Shown here piece after piece: positions 7,814 to 15,044 of a DNA stretch of 25,807 bases. A model generated the notes under the pieces. The model made no database searches and was not told the DNA's origin. It saw only the letters and a program-made list of their open reading frames with translations. The stretch's first letter is position 1, and every line of letters begins with the position of its first letter. This DNA comes from Lachnospiraceae bacterium UBA3316 (lineage in GTDB: Bacteria > Bacillota > Clostridia > Lachnospirales > Lachnospiraceae): assembly GCA_002361955.1 (NCBI GenBank), contig DESK01000027.1, forward strand, positions 1 through 25,807. Direction: 5' to 3'. The position numbers were made by a program, and so were the translations under genes.

Positions 7814-9451
7814 TTAGTTGTCCTCCAGCTTGCCGTCCGTAGTGTATACCTGACGTTTTCTTGCCATCTCATCGCTGGCAAGATATTCGTCGTAGGTGGT
7901 GATCTTATCAATCATTTTTCCGCCCGGCAGGATTTCCATGATCCGGTTTGCCGTGGTCTGTACAATCTGATGGTCGTGGGAGGCAAAGAGCAATACGCCG
8001 GGGAATTTGATCATGCCGTTGTTCAGGGCGGTGATGGACTCCATGTCCAGGTGGTTGGTGGGCTCATCCAGGATCAGCACATTGGCGCCGGAGATCATCA
8101 TCTTGGAGAGAAGGCAGCGGACCTTTTCTCCTCCGGAGAGCACCTTTACCTTCTTGACGCCGTCGTCTCCCGCAAAGAGCATACGTCCCAGGAAGCCCCG
8201 CACATAGGTGGCGTCCTTGATTTCGGAGAACTGGGTCAGCCAGTCAACGATGGTCAGGTCGTTATCGAATTCCTCGGTGCTGTCCTTCGGGAAATAAGCC
8301 TGGGAGGTGGTAACGCCCCACTTGATCTTGCCTTCGTCCGGCTCCATCTCGCCCATGAGGATCTTGAAAAATACCGTTTTAGCCTGCTCGTTTCCGCCCA
8401 CAAAGGCTACTTTATCGTCATGGCCCAGGGTGAAGGTGATATCATCCAGCACCTTTACGCCGTCAATCGTCTTGGAGATATTTTCCACCATGAGCACCTC
8501 GTTTCCGATCTCACGGTTGGGACGGAAATCAATGTAGGGGTATTTCCGGCTGGAGGGCCTGATCTCGTCCAGCTGGATTTTTTCCAGTGCCCTCTTTCGG
8601 GAGGTAGCCTGTTTGGATTTGGAAGCGTTGGCGCTGAACCGGGAGATAAACTCCTGCAGTTCTTTGATCTTTTCTTCCTTCTTGCGGTTGGCTTCCTTCA
8701 TCTGGCGAATCAGAAGCTGGCTGGACTCATACCAGAAATCATAGTTTCCGGCGTAGAGCTGGATCTTGCCGTAGTCGATATCGGCGATCTGGGTGCAGAC
8801 CTTGTTCAGAAAATAACGGTCGTGGGATACCACGATCACTGTATTGTCAAAATTTATCAGAAACTCTTCCAGCCACTCGATGGCTTCCAGATCCAGGTGG
8901 TTGGTGGGCTCGTCTAAGAGCAGAATGTCAGGATTTCCGAAGAGAGCCTTTGCCAGAAGGACCTTTACCTTTTCGTTTCCGTTCAGATCGCCCATGATGG
9001 CATAGTGGAGTTCTGTGCCGATGCCCAGGCCGTTTAACAGGGAAGCGGCGTCTGATTCGGCCTCCCAGCCGTTCATTTCGGCAAATTCACCCTCCAGCTC
9101 ACTGGCGCGGATACCGTCTTCCTCCGTAAAATCCTCCTTGGAATAGATCGCTTCTTTTTCCTTCATGATATCGTACAGCCTCTGGTTTCCCATGATCACA
9201 GTGTCCAGAACAGGGTACTCATCATATTTGAAGTGATCCTGCTCCAGCACGGAAAGGCGCTGTCCGGGAGTAATGGCGATGGAGCCGTTGGTGGTATCCA
9301 GAGCGCCGGACAGGATCTTTAAAAAGGTGGATTTGCCCGCGCCGTTCGCGCCGATCAGCCCATAGCAGTTTCCTTCGGTAAATTTAATATTTACGTCCTC
9401 AAACAAAGCTTTCTTGCCTACACGGTATGTTACATTGTTTGCACTAATCAT
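7814..9451 (-). CDS. ABC-F family ATPase (YkpA/YbiT-like)
   Basis: Two ABC ATPase domains without membrane segments, joined by a charged helical linker (about residues 243-300), identify a 545-residue ABC-F protein. These proteins act on the ribosome in translation or in resistance to ribosome-targeting drugs. Domain 1 has Walker A GANGAGKS (34-41) and LLLDEPTNHLD (177-187), but its signature reads LNGNE (156-160) instead of LSGGE. Domain 2 has a normal LSGGE (438-442) and LILDEPTNHLD, but its Walker A reads GGNEQAKT (352-359), lacking the usual glycines. I recall similar departures in clostridial YkpA-like proteins, so they are probably family features. The gene has its own promoter and terminator, with no adjacent drug-resistance gene, which fits a housekeeping translation factor better than a resistance determinant. 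Confidence 0.9.
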   Translation of the reverse strand: MISANNVTYRVGKKALFEDVNIKFTEGNCYGLIGANGAGKSTFLKILSGALDTTNGSIAITPGQRLSVLEQDHFKYDEYPVLDTVIMGNQRLYDIMKEKEAIYSKEDFTEEDGIRASELEGEFAEMNGWEAESDAASLLNGLGIGTELHYAIMGDLNGNEKVKVLLAKALFGNPDILLLDEPTNHLDLEAIEWLEEFLINFDNTVIVVSHDRYFLNKVCTQIADIDYGKIQLYAGNYDFWYESSQLLIRQMKEANRKKEEKIKELQEFISRFSANASKSKQATSRKRALEKIQLDEIRPSSRKYPYIDFRPNREIGNEVLMVENISKTIDGVKVLDDITFTLGHDDKVAFVGGNEQAKTVFFKILMGEMEPDEGKIKWGVTTSQAYFPKDSTEEFDNDLTIVDWLTQFSEIKDATYVRGFLGRMLFAGDDGVKKVKVLSGGEKVRCLLSKMMISGANVLILDEPTNHLDMESITALNNGMIKFPGVLLFASHDHQIVQTTANRIMEILPGGKMIDKITTYDEYLASDEMARKRQVYTTDGKLEDN

Positions 9452-9494
9452 ATCTAACCTCGCTCAAATTTTTCTTTCTATATGAATCCCCTTT

Positions 9495-9522
9495 ATTGTA
9501 ACCGATAATATGGAAAATGCAA
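9495..9522 (-). promoter_or_regulatory. sigma-A-type promoter of the ABC-F gene
   Basis: On the minus strand, TTGCAT (9517-9522), a 16-base spacer and TACAAT (9495-9500) lie 44 bases upstream of the start at 9451. The ribosome binding site is GCGAGG. Confidence 0.55.
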
Positions 9523-9543
9523 GGAAAAAAACACGGATTTTCG

Positions 9544-10059
9544 TCACTGGAGCAGTTCATTCATCACAAAGGTGTAAATTTCCTGGCATTTGCTGTTCCA
9601 ATGGTCGCAGATCGCGATGGCTTGCTCTTTCAGGGGGACTGTCAGGGAGAGGGAGATCAGGTCAACGTTTTTCTCCTGTACTTTGCACTCCGCGGTGTAT
9701 TCATCCGTTGTGGTTTTGTAGTAGTCGGCGACGATGGAAACCTGGTTTCGAAGCTGAAACTGATTTTCCTTCAGATAGCTGTCGATGTCCCGGCGGATCG
9801 CGGGGGAGATCTTATTTCCAAAAAACTCCAGGGTTTTCTCGCCGCTGTCTGTGATATAGTAGCGGGAGGTGGTTCGTATCTTTTCTTCGCGGATCAGCTC
9901 CGCATCCAGCAGGTCATGGATGATCTGCTGAAGGGTAAAGTAGGTGGTATATCCCTGGTCCAGCACAAATTCGGAAATCTGGGCGTTCGTTAAGGGGAAA
10001 TTCACTTTCTTCAGCATATACAGGATGATCAGTTTGTACAGGGTGTGAGGGTCTGCCAT
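9544..10059 (-). CDS. DUF4364 winged-helix protein
   Basis: This 171-residue protein resembles the DUF4364 family, which I know as a single-copy protein of Clostridia. The N-terminal 70 residues form a winged helix of the PadR/MarR type (LYKLIILYMLKKVNFPLTNAQ, FTLQQIIHDLLDAELI, then the wing RTTSRYYITDSGEK). The C-terminal part is mostly helical and beta without catalytic motifs. A DNA-binding regulatory role is inferred from the fold only. It has a clear promoter and an AAAGGAGGA ribosome binding site, and a leader with competing inverted repeats. It lies upstream of the ABC-F gene on the same strand, but that gene has a separate promoter in the 92-base gap. Confidence 0.8.
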   Translation of the reverse strand: MADPHTLYKLIILYMLKKVNFPLTNAQISEFVLDQGYTTYFTLQQIIHDLLDAELIREEKIRTTSRYYITDSGEKTLEFFGNKISPAIRRDIDSYLKENQFQLRNQVSIVADYYKTTTDEYTAECKVQEKNVDLISLSLTVPLKEQAIAICDHWNSKCQEIYTFVMNELLQ

Positions 10060-10078
10060 GGTATGTTCCTCCTTTATG

Positions 10079-10124
10079 AAATGAGCCGATTGTGGATATA
10101 TGACGCCAGGCTCATTTATCGGCT
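10079..10124 (-). promoter_or_regulatory. leader with two mutually exclusive hairpins
   Basis: In the minus-strand transcript the order is AGCCGAT, AAATGAGCC, a 19-base gap, then ATCGGCTCATTT, followed 6 bases later by the ribosome binding site. The last element can pair with either of the first two, but not fully with both, giving alternative stems next to the ribosome binding site of the DUF4364 gene. A role in control is inferred from geometry only. Confidence 0.35.
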
Positions 10125-10136
10125 AACTTACAAATT

Positions 10137-10165
10137 ATCATATCATTCTGGCGGGGGATTTTCAA
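10137..10165 (-). promoter_or_regulatory. sigma-A-type promoter of the DUF4364 gene
   Basis: On the minus strand, TTGAAA (10160-10165), a 17-base spacer and TATGAT (10137-10142) lie 78 bases upstream of the start at 10059. Confidence 0.65.
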
Positions 10166-10205
10166 GGTTTACCTCTCGGAGGAGGGAGGACAAAAAGGAA
10201 GCGGC

Positions 10206-10248
10206 AAAAAAGGAAGGCAAGCCGTCCCAGGGCGGCTGCCTTCCTTTT
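10206..10248 (-). terminator. intrinsic terminator of the HPr-dehydrogenase gene
   Basis: AAAAGGAAGGC plus AGCCG (10208-10224) pairs with CGGCTGCCTTCCTTTT (10233-10248) with one bulged A. On the minus strand the stem is followed by a run of six U residues. It begins 10 bases after the stop codon. Confidence 0.8.
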
Positions 10249-10258
10249 ATCATGGGGT

Positions 10259-11551
10259 CTACGCTTTCACCAGCGCGTCTCCGTAGTCGTTTCCTTCATT
10301 AAAGTTTCTGGCGTTCTCCATGGTCACCACGGCGATGGCCTGCATAGCCTCCCGGGTGAAGAAGGCCTGATGGCTGGTAATCACCACCTGGGGGAACATG
10401 AGCAGGCGGGCGGTGATATCGTCGGTGATGGCCTTATCGCTCCTGTCCGTGTAGACGTTGTTGTCCTCACCTTCATACACATCGAGAGCCACTGCATGAA
10501 ATTTCCCCTGCTTCAAAGCGGCGATCAGGGCCTCATTGTCTACAAGGCCGCCCCTGCCGGTATTTACCAGCATGACGGAATCCTTCATCATCGCGATGGA
10601 TTTCTCGTTGATAATGTGGTAGGTGGAGGGGAAGAGGGGGGCATGGAGGGAAATCAGGTCTGCCTTCTGGAAGAGCTCCTCCTTTTCCACATAGGTCAAA
10701 AGCCCTTCATCCACCAAAGCCTGGTTGGGGTAAGCGTCCCAGCCTAAAACGGTCATGCCGTAGCCCTTGCAGATTCTGGCCATACATACGCCGATTTTTC
10801 CGGTTCCCACAATACCTGCCACCTTGTTATGCAGGTCGATGCCCAGAAGGCCACTCAGGGCAAAGTTGTTGTCCTTTACCTTATTGTATGCCTTGTGGAG
10901 ATGGCGGTTTGCCTCCTGGAGGATGGCCATGGCATGTTCTGCCACCGCATAGGGGGAGTACGCCGGAACACGCAGAATCGTGATGCCGTATTCCTTGGCG
11001 GCAGACAGATCCACGTTATTGAAGCCTGCGCAGCGCAGGAGGATCAGGCGGATGCCGCAGTCATGAAGCTGTTCCACCACGGGGCGGGATACGTTGTCAT
11101 TGACAAACACGCATACGGCGTCGTAGCCTTTTGCCAGATGGGCTGTCTCAGGGCCCAGGTTGGAAGAAAAATACTTGATGTCAGCATTGTAGGTGCCGGC
11201 GCCTTTGTCTCTTGTCAGCTCGCTGAAAAAGGTACGGTCATAATCCTTTGTGCCGAAAAAGGCAATTTTCAGAACCTGGCTGCTTTTCTGGCTGTGGAAT
11301 TTTCTGTCCAGGACATCCAGGATGGCGGCAGCGCAGGCCTCCTCGTCCTCGCCCTCAATCTCAAAGTTCATCACATCGTGATACTTTGCCTGCAGGGAGA
11401 GGAGCGCCAGTACGTTTGCGCCGGAAGCGACGTTGTCGTTGGCGCGGACGGTCACTGCACTTTTAAAGTTTACACAGCACTGGGCCAGCAGGGCGCAGGG
11501 CCTTGCATGGATACCAGTGGGGTTTGAAACTACATAGGTAAAATTTTTCAT
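10259..11551 (-). CDS. HPr domain fused to D-lactate/2-hydroxyacid dehydrogenase
   Basis: Residues 1-88 are an HPr (PTS phosphocarrier) domain that aligns without gaps to Bacillus HPr. GIHARP places the phospho-accepting His at residue 15. The position of the regulatory Ser46 is Asn46, so HPr kinase could not phosphorylate it there. Residues 93-430 form a complete D-isomer 2-hydroxyacid dehydrogenase. It has a Rossmann motif GTGKIG (249-254), Asp272 at the NAD-selective position, and the catalytic triad Arg333 (NTGRG), Glu360 (DVYEGE) and His394 (TSHQAFFT). The pattern is closest to fermentative D-lactate dehydrogenase, which reduces pyruvate to D-lactate with NADH. The domains share one frame with no stop, and the AAAGGAG ribosome binding site precedes only the HPr start. 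The gene has its own promoter and terminator; a 131-bp structured repeat sits in its leader. The fusion suggests tuning of pyruvate reduction by the PTS phosphorylation state, which is an inference. Confidence 0.88.
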   Translation of the reverse strand: MKNFTYVVSNPTGIHARPCALLAQCCVNFKSAVTVRANDNVASGANVLALLSLQAKYHDVMNFEIEGEDEEACAAAILDVLDRKFHSQKSSQVLKIAFFGTKDYDRTFFSELTRDKGAGTYNADIKYFSSNLGPETAHLAKGYDAVCVFVNDNVSRPVVEQLHDCGIRLILLRCAGFNNVDLSAAKEYGITILRVPAYSPYAVAEHAMAILQEANRHLHKAYNKVKDNNFALSGLLGIDLHNKVAGIVGTGKIGVCMARICKGYGMTVLGWDAYPNQALVDEGLLTYVEKEELFQKADLISLHAPLFPSTYHIINEKSIAMMKDSVMLVNTGRGGLVDNEALIAALKQGKFHAVALDVYEGEDNNVYTDRSDKAITDDITARLLMFPQVVITSHQAFFTREAMQAIAVVTMENARNFNEGNDYGDALVKA

Positions 11552-11581
11552 GGTAGGACTCCTTTCAGAAACAGTTTTTTA

Positions 11582-11712
11582 TTACTGTTCACTTCGTTTA
11601 CAGTAATATTCGCAAATCCATCTAAAATTCGCTCCGCGAATGGGATTTGCTCATACCTGAATCACTTTCTTACGGTCTGTGCAGTAAATGCACAGACCTA
11701 CGTGAACAGTAA
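11582..11712. repeat. 131-bp structured repeat, copy 1
   Basis: The element is bounded by 11-bp terminal inverted repeats (TTACTGTTCAC at 11582-11592, GTGAACAGTAA at 11702-11712). Inside are a perfect 10-bp stem (GGTCTGTGCA and its complement, about 11674-11698) and a 6-bp stem (ATTCGC/GCGAAT, 11627-11641). It matches the copy at 14238-14368 in inverted orientation, ungapped, at 116 of 131 positions by eye. It lies in the leader of the HPr-dehydrogenase transcript, about 30 bases before the start codon. It carries no coding frame of note and resembles a miniature inverted-repeat element. Confidence 0.88.
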
Positions 11713-11739
11713 CAGGTTTTACGCTTTTTTGTTAATTAT

Positions 11740-11768
11740 ACTATACCGTCCTGCCATTTAAATGTCAA
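11740..11768 (-). promoter_or_regulatory. sigma-A-type promoter of the HPr-dehydrogenase gene
   Basis: On the minus strand, TTGACA (11763-11768), a 17-base spacer and TATAGT (11740-11745) give a near-consensus promoter. Its -35 box overlaps the stop codon of the upstream AGCS symporter gene, giving the fusion gene separate transcription. Confidence 0.7.
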
Positions 11769-13186
11769 TTTTTGGAAATCATTTTTTCGTAATCCCGGAG
11801 GGAATTCAGGGCTTTTGGGGCCAGCGGGAAAAGGGCGATCATATTGAATACGGTCATTAATCCCACACCGATATCCCCCAGATCCCATACGAAGGTGTAG
11901 GCGGCCAGCCCGCCGATAAAGAGCATCACCAGGGCCAGAATCTTATACAGAGTCTGGGAGAGCCAGTTATCACCGAACAGGTAGGCTACATTTGGCCTGG
12001 CGTAAAACAGGATGCCGATAAACGTGGAGAAGCTGAACAGCCAGAGGATGGCGGCGATAAAGATGACGCCGAAGCTTCCCAGATGGTAGTTCATAGCCTG
12101 CTGCAGAAGATCCATTCCGGCCAGCCCGGCCGTCAGGTCTGCGGGAGTCAGCAGCATGATCATGGCTGAGCAGCTGCAAATGACGATCGTGTCGATAAAT
12201 ACGCCGAGGGCCTGGAGAAGCCCTTCCTTTGCCGGGTGGCTGATATCGGCGGCCGCGGCGGCGCAGGGCGCGGAACCGCTGCCGGCCTCATTGGAGAAAA
12301 GGCCTCTCTTTGCGCCGTTCATGATCACAGCGCCGAAGCCGCCTGCAGCTACCTGGCGGAGCCCGAAGGCCTCCAGAAAGATTCTCCGGAATACGGAGGG
12401 GAGGCTGCCGGCGTTTTTGATAATGATAAAGAGGGTCATCAGGAAAAAGCAGGCGGCCATAATGGGAACCATCACATCCAGCACCTTTACCGTGGCATTT
12501 TTCCGAAGCACGATGACCGCCGCTACGGCTACCAGGACGATGGTGGTGTACAGAGGCGGAATATGGAAGGCGTTATCAAAGGCGGAGGATACGGAATTTC
12601 CGATTACCTGGCTGATGCCGCACCAGCAGATCAGGCCGGAGAGGGCAAAGAGCACGGCGATGACGGAATGCTTCCGCTTACTGCCTTTCTTTATAAACAG
12701 ATGGTGCAGATAGTAGGCCGGGCCTCCCCGGAAGCCACCGTACAGGGGATCCTTTTCTTTGTAGAGCTGAGCCAGGGTAGCCTCCACGAAAGCGGTGGAG
12801 GAGCCGAGGAGGGCGATGACCCACATCCAGAACACGGCTCCCGCTCCGCCGGCAGAGATGGCAGCGACTACGCCCACCAGGTTTCCCATGCCCACACGGG
12901 TAGCGGTGGACACAATCAGTGCCTGGACGCCGGAGATGGCGTTTTTATGGGAAACGCTCTTTTTCTCGGTGATCGTCTTCATCATTTCAGGGAAGAGACG
13001 AAAAGGGAGGAAGCGGGTGCGCACGGTAAAATAGATTCCGGAGGGAATCAGGATAAGCACCAGCAGGGAGAGACCCAGGGTGCTGCCGCCCGGAAGCGGT
13101 ATGGAGATCAGATCACCCCAGAGAAGGTGATAGACCCCATGGAAAACAGCCATGATGGCCTGTTGCAGTGTTTCAAAAAAATTCAT
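11765..13186 (-). CDS. sodium:amino-acid symporter, AGCS (alanine/glycine) family
   Basis: This 473-residue membrane protein has about ten hydrophobic segments and AGCS hallmarks: VSTATRVGMGNLVGVVAAI near residue 90, GGPAYYL in the middle, and MNGAKRGLFSNEAGSGSAP near residue 300. The family imports alanine or glycine with Na+ (or H+); substrate choice cannot be read here. It lies 45 bases downstream of a substrate-binding-protein gene on the same strand with no promoter or terminator between them, so the two are probably co-transcribed. The start at 13186 follows an AAAAGGAAA ribosome binding site. Its stop codon overlaps the promoter of the next gene. Confidence 0.9.
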   Translation of the reverse strand: MNFFETLQQAIMAVFHGVYHLLWGDLISIPLPGGSTLGLSLLVLILIPSGIYFTVRTRFLPFRLFPEMMKTITEKKSVSHKNAISGVQALIVSTATRVGMGNLVGVVAAISAGGAGAVFWMWVIALLGSSTAFVEATLAQLYKEKDPLYGGFRGGPAYYLHHLFIKKGSKRKHSVIAVLFALSGLICWCGISQVIGNSVSSAFDNAFHIPPLYTTIVLVAVAAVIVLRKNATVKVLDVMVPIMAACFFLMTLFIIIKNAGSLPSVFRRIFLEAFGLRQVAAGGFGAVIMNGAKRGLFSNEAGSGSAPCAAAAADISHPAKEGLLQALGVFIDTIVICSCSAMIMLLTPADLTAGLAGMDLLQQAMNYHLGSFGVIFIAAILWLFSFSTFIGILFYARPNVAYLFGDNWLSQTLYKILALVMLFIGGLAAYTFVWDLGDIGVGLMTVFNMIALFPLAPKALNSLRDYEKMISKN

Positions 13187-13231
13187 AATCGTTTTCCTTT
13201 TCTAAAATGTATGAGTGAATAGTTAGAATGG

Positions 13232-14197
13232 CTACTGTTCGTCGAGGGGGATGTAATCCTCCGGCACAGTCAGCCCCAGCTTTTCGCAGACCGACGGGTT
13301 GTATTTCTTCATATAGCTGTCGGCGTACCGGACGGGCATTTCGGAAATAGGTTTGCCGTCGGACAGAATCTCAGCCGCCATCTCTCCCGTAGCATAGCCC
13401 AGGTCGTAATAATTGACGGAGAGGGTGGCTGCTCCGCAGATGCGGCAGGTGTTTTCATCGCCGGTGATGACAGGCACGTTTTCAGGGATACAGATGTTTG
13501 CGATCAGTTCCGCGTTGGAGGCAACCGTATTGTCCGTAGGTACGTAGAGGATATCGCAGGCAGACGCCGCCTGGGCGGTGACGGCTGCCAGGTCGCCGGA
13601 ATCTACGAAGGGATAAGCTTCGCCATGGTATCCCAGGTCTGTCAGAGCGTCCGTCAGGCCTTCGGCCTGGAATTGGGAGTTTGTCTCGGAGGAGCAGTAG
13701 AGGATGCCCACCGTCTCCGCCTCCGGAAACAGCTCATGGATCATGGCCGCCTGTTCGCCGGGAGCCGCTAAATCAGAGGTGCCGGAGATATTTCCGCCCA
13801 CGGTTCCGCCAAAATCAGACAGGTTCAGGGCAGCGCCGTAGTCTGTGACGGCCGTCCCCAGGATCGGGATCTCTGTGGTGGCGTTTGCCGCAGCCTGGAG
13901 GGCCTTCGTGGAGTCTGCCAGGATCAGGTCGGCCTCCTCTGCCAGGAAGCTGTTCATGATGGCATTGCATACGGAGGAATCGGCTCCGGCGTTCTGTTCG
14001 TCGTAGGTTACCTGTTTCCCAAGCTTTTCAGAGAGAGCCGCCTTGAACCCCTGGGCGGCCGCGTCCAGAGCCTCGTGCTGCGTATACTGGCAGATCCCCA
14101 CCGTGTATCCGGGGGTTTTTCCCTGGTGGAGGGCCGCCGCTGAGATGACAGCTGCCGCCGCCAGCAGAACGAGGATCACAAAATAACGTTTTTTCAT
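13232..14197 (-). CDS. TrpX-type (PF04392-like) substrate-binding protein without lipobox
   Basis: The start at 14197 is chosen over upstream in-frame codons because AAGGAG precedes it and the next residues form a signal-type hydrophobic segment (YFVILVLLAAAAVISAAAL). The mature 290 or so residues have the periplasmic-binding-protein pattern of the ABC_sub_bind/TrpX family: VGICQYTQHEALDAAAQGFK, then LILADSTKALQAAANAT, PILGTAVTDYGAAL and GGNISGTSD. Relatives bind tryptophan or other amino acids. Two things are odd. There is no Cys for lipid attachment, so it should be released or tethered by its N-terminal helix. There is also no ABC permease or ATPase beside it, the next gene being an AGCS symporter. 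The promoter and a 131-bp repeat lie upstream. A role delivering amino acids to the symporter is only an inference. Confidence 0.82.
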   Translation of the reverse strand: MKKRYFVILVLLAAAAVISAAALHQGKTPGYTVGICQYTQHEALDAAAQGFKAALSEKLGKQVTYDEQNAGADSSVCNAIMNSFLAEEADLILADSTKALQAAANATTEIPILGTAVTDYGAALNLSDFGGTVGGNISGTSDLAAPGEQAAMIHELFPEAETVGILYCSSETNSQFQAEGLTDALTDLGYHGEAYPFVDSGDLAAVTAQAASACDILYVPTDNTVASNAELIANICIPENVPVITGDENTCRICGAATLSVNYYDLGYATGEMAAEILSDGKPISEMPVRYADSYMKKYNPSVCEKLGLTVPEDYIPLDEQ

Positions 14198-14237
14198 AGG
14201 TATTTTTCTCCTTCCTTTGTAAGTGGTTCCTTTCGTA

Positions 14238-14368
14238 TTACTGTTCACGCAGGTCTGAGCATTTACTGCGCAGACCGTAAGAACGTGATTCAGGTGTGAG
14301 CGAATCCCATTTGCAATGCAAATGTCAGATGGATTTGCGAATGTTACTGTGAACGAAGTGAACAGTAA
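14238..14368. repeat. 131-bp structured repeat, copy 2 (inverted relative to copy 1)
   Basis: It has the same 11-bp terminal inverted repeats (14238-14248 and 14358-14368) and the same length as copy 1, read in the opposite orientation. Of 15 differences from copy 1, two form a compensatory pair in the internal stem: ATTTGC/GCAAAT (14309-14323) here against ATTCGC/GCGAAT in copy 1. The 10-bp stem has one mismatch. It lies in the leader of the substrate-binding-protein gene. The 322-base gap 14198-14519 holds this repeat, the promoter at 14386-14414, a possible decayed repeat end near 14430, and a TATAAT at 14491-14496 ahead of the sigma factor gene. Confidence 0.88.
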
Positions 14369-14385
14369 TCTTTTCGTTAAGTCAC

Positions 14386-14414
14386 ATTATAGAGGGAAAA
14401 GGGAAATTTGTAAA
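14386..14414 (-). promoter_or_regulatory. sigma-A-type promoter of the substrate-binding protein/AGCS operon
   Basis: On the minus strand, TTTACA (14409-14414), a 17-base spacer and a perfect TATAAT (14386-14391). The -10 lies 18 bases from the edge of the 131-bp repeat, so the repeat would be transcribed in the leader. Confidence 0.7.
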
Positions 14415-14519
14415 TGAGTGATGGACAGTTACTGTGAATCCTTTTTCACGGAAACGCTGTCTAATAGATGTAAAGCAAAAGAAAAGAAAGTATAATGAAG
14501 GAGGGGAGGTGCTTAAAAG

Positions 14520-15044
14520 ATGGTACGGTTGGTGTTAAAAGCGCAAAGGGGGGACGAGGCTTCCTTTGTAAAGCTGATGGAGCAGAACAAGTAGGGAATG
14601 TACAAGGTGGCCAAATCCTATCTCCATCATGAGGAGGATGTTGCGGACGCCATGCAGGAGACGATCCTGACCTGTTTCGAAAAGCTGGATACGCTGAAGG
14701 AGCCTCAGTATTTTAAGACCTGGATGATCCGCATTTTGATCAATAAATGCAAGGACATTCTTCAGAAAAACAGGGAGCTGTGCCTGATCGAGGAGATGCC
14801 GGAGACGGAAAGCCACGATATGGCCCAGGAAAATTTTGAGTTTATGGAGCTGCTGCATTCGATCGAGGAGAAATACAGGACGATATTGATTCTCTACTAT
14901 GTAGAAGGTTTTAAGATCCGGGAGATCGCAGAGCTTCTGGATATGAATGAACACACGGTGAAGACACGGCTGGTACGGGCGAGAAAGAAGTTCGCCAGGG
15001 AGTGCCAGGATACGGGAATTTATGCGGGAGGGCAATTAATATGA
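14520..15044 (+). pseudogene. ECF-type RNA polymerase sigma factor interrupted by an amber codon
   Basis: Translation from 14520, after a GGAGGGGAGG ribosome binding site, gives the normal N-terminus of a SigV-like ECF sigma factor (MVRLVLKAQRGDEASFVKLM, then EQNK). It meets TAG at 14592-14594 and continues in the same frame to 15044. The rest is intact: sigma region 2 (YLHHEEDVADAMQETILTCF) and region 4 (REIAELLDMNEHTVKTRLVRARKK). Relatives usually have Gln at the TAG position, one base change away (CAG). The frame is otherwise undamaged over 174 codons. An internal start at 14598 would drop the first 26 residues and lacks a well-spaced ribosome binding site. The stop TGA overlaps the start of the next gene as ATGA. 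The gene is either a fresh pseudogene, read through, or expressed weakly from the internal start. Confidence 0.75.

Noticed and set aside
7814..9451. The ABC-F gene as a decaying gene because of its odd signature and Walker A motifs
   Set aside because: The frame is complete with promoter and terminator, and comparable departures occur, as I recall, in related YkpA-like proteins.
11582..11712. The 131-bp element as a riboswitch of the HPr-dehydrogenase gene
   Set aside because: The second copy is in the opposite orientation relative to its downstream gene, which an orientation-specific RNA sensor would not tolerate. A mobile or structural repeat fits better.
14520..15044. Amber codons in the sigma factor gene and in the first pseudogene as a sign of TAG recoding
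   Set aside because: potA, potB and spoVAE all end naturally with TAG, with the next start or normal protein end directly following, so TAG is an ordinary stop.
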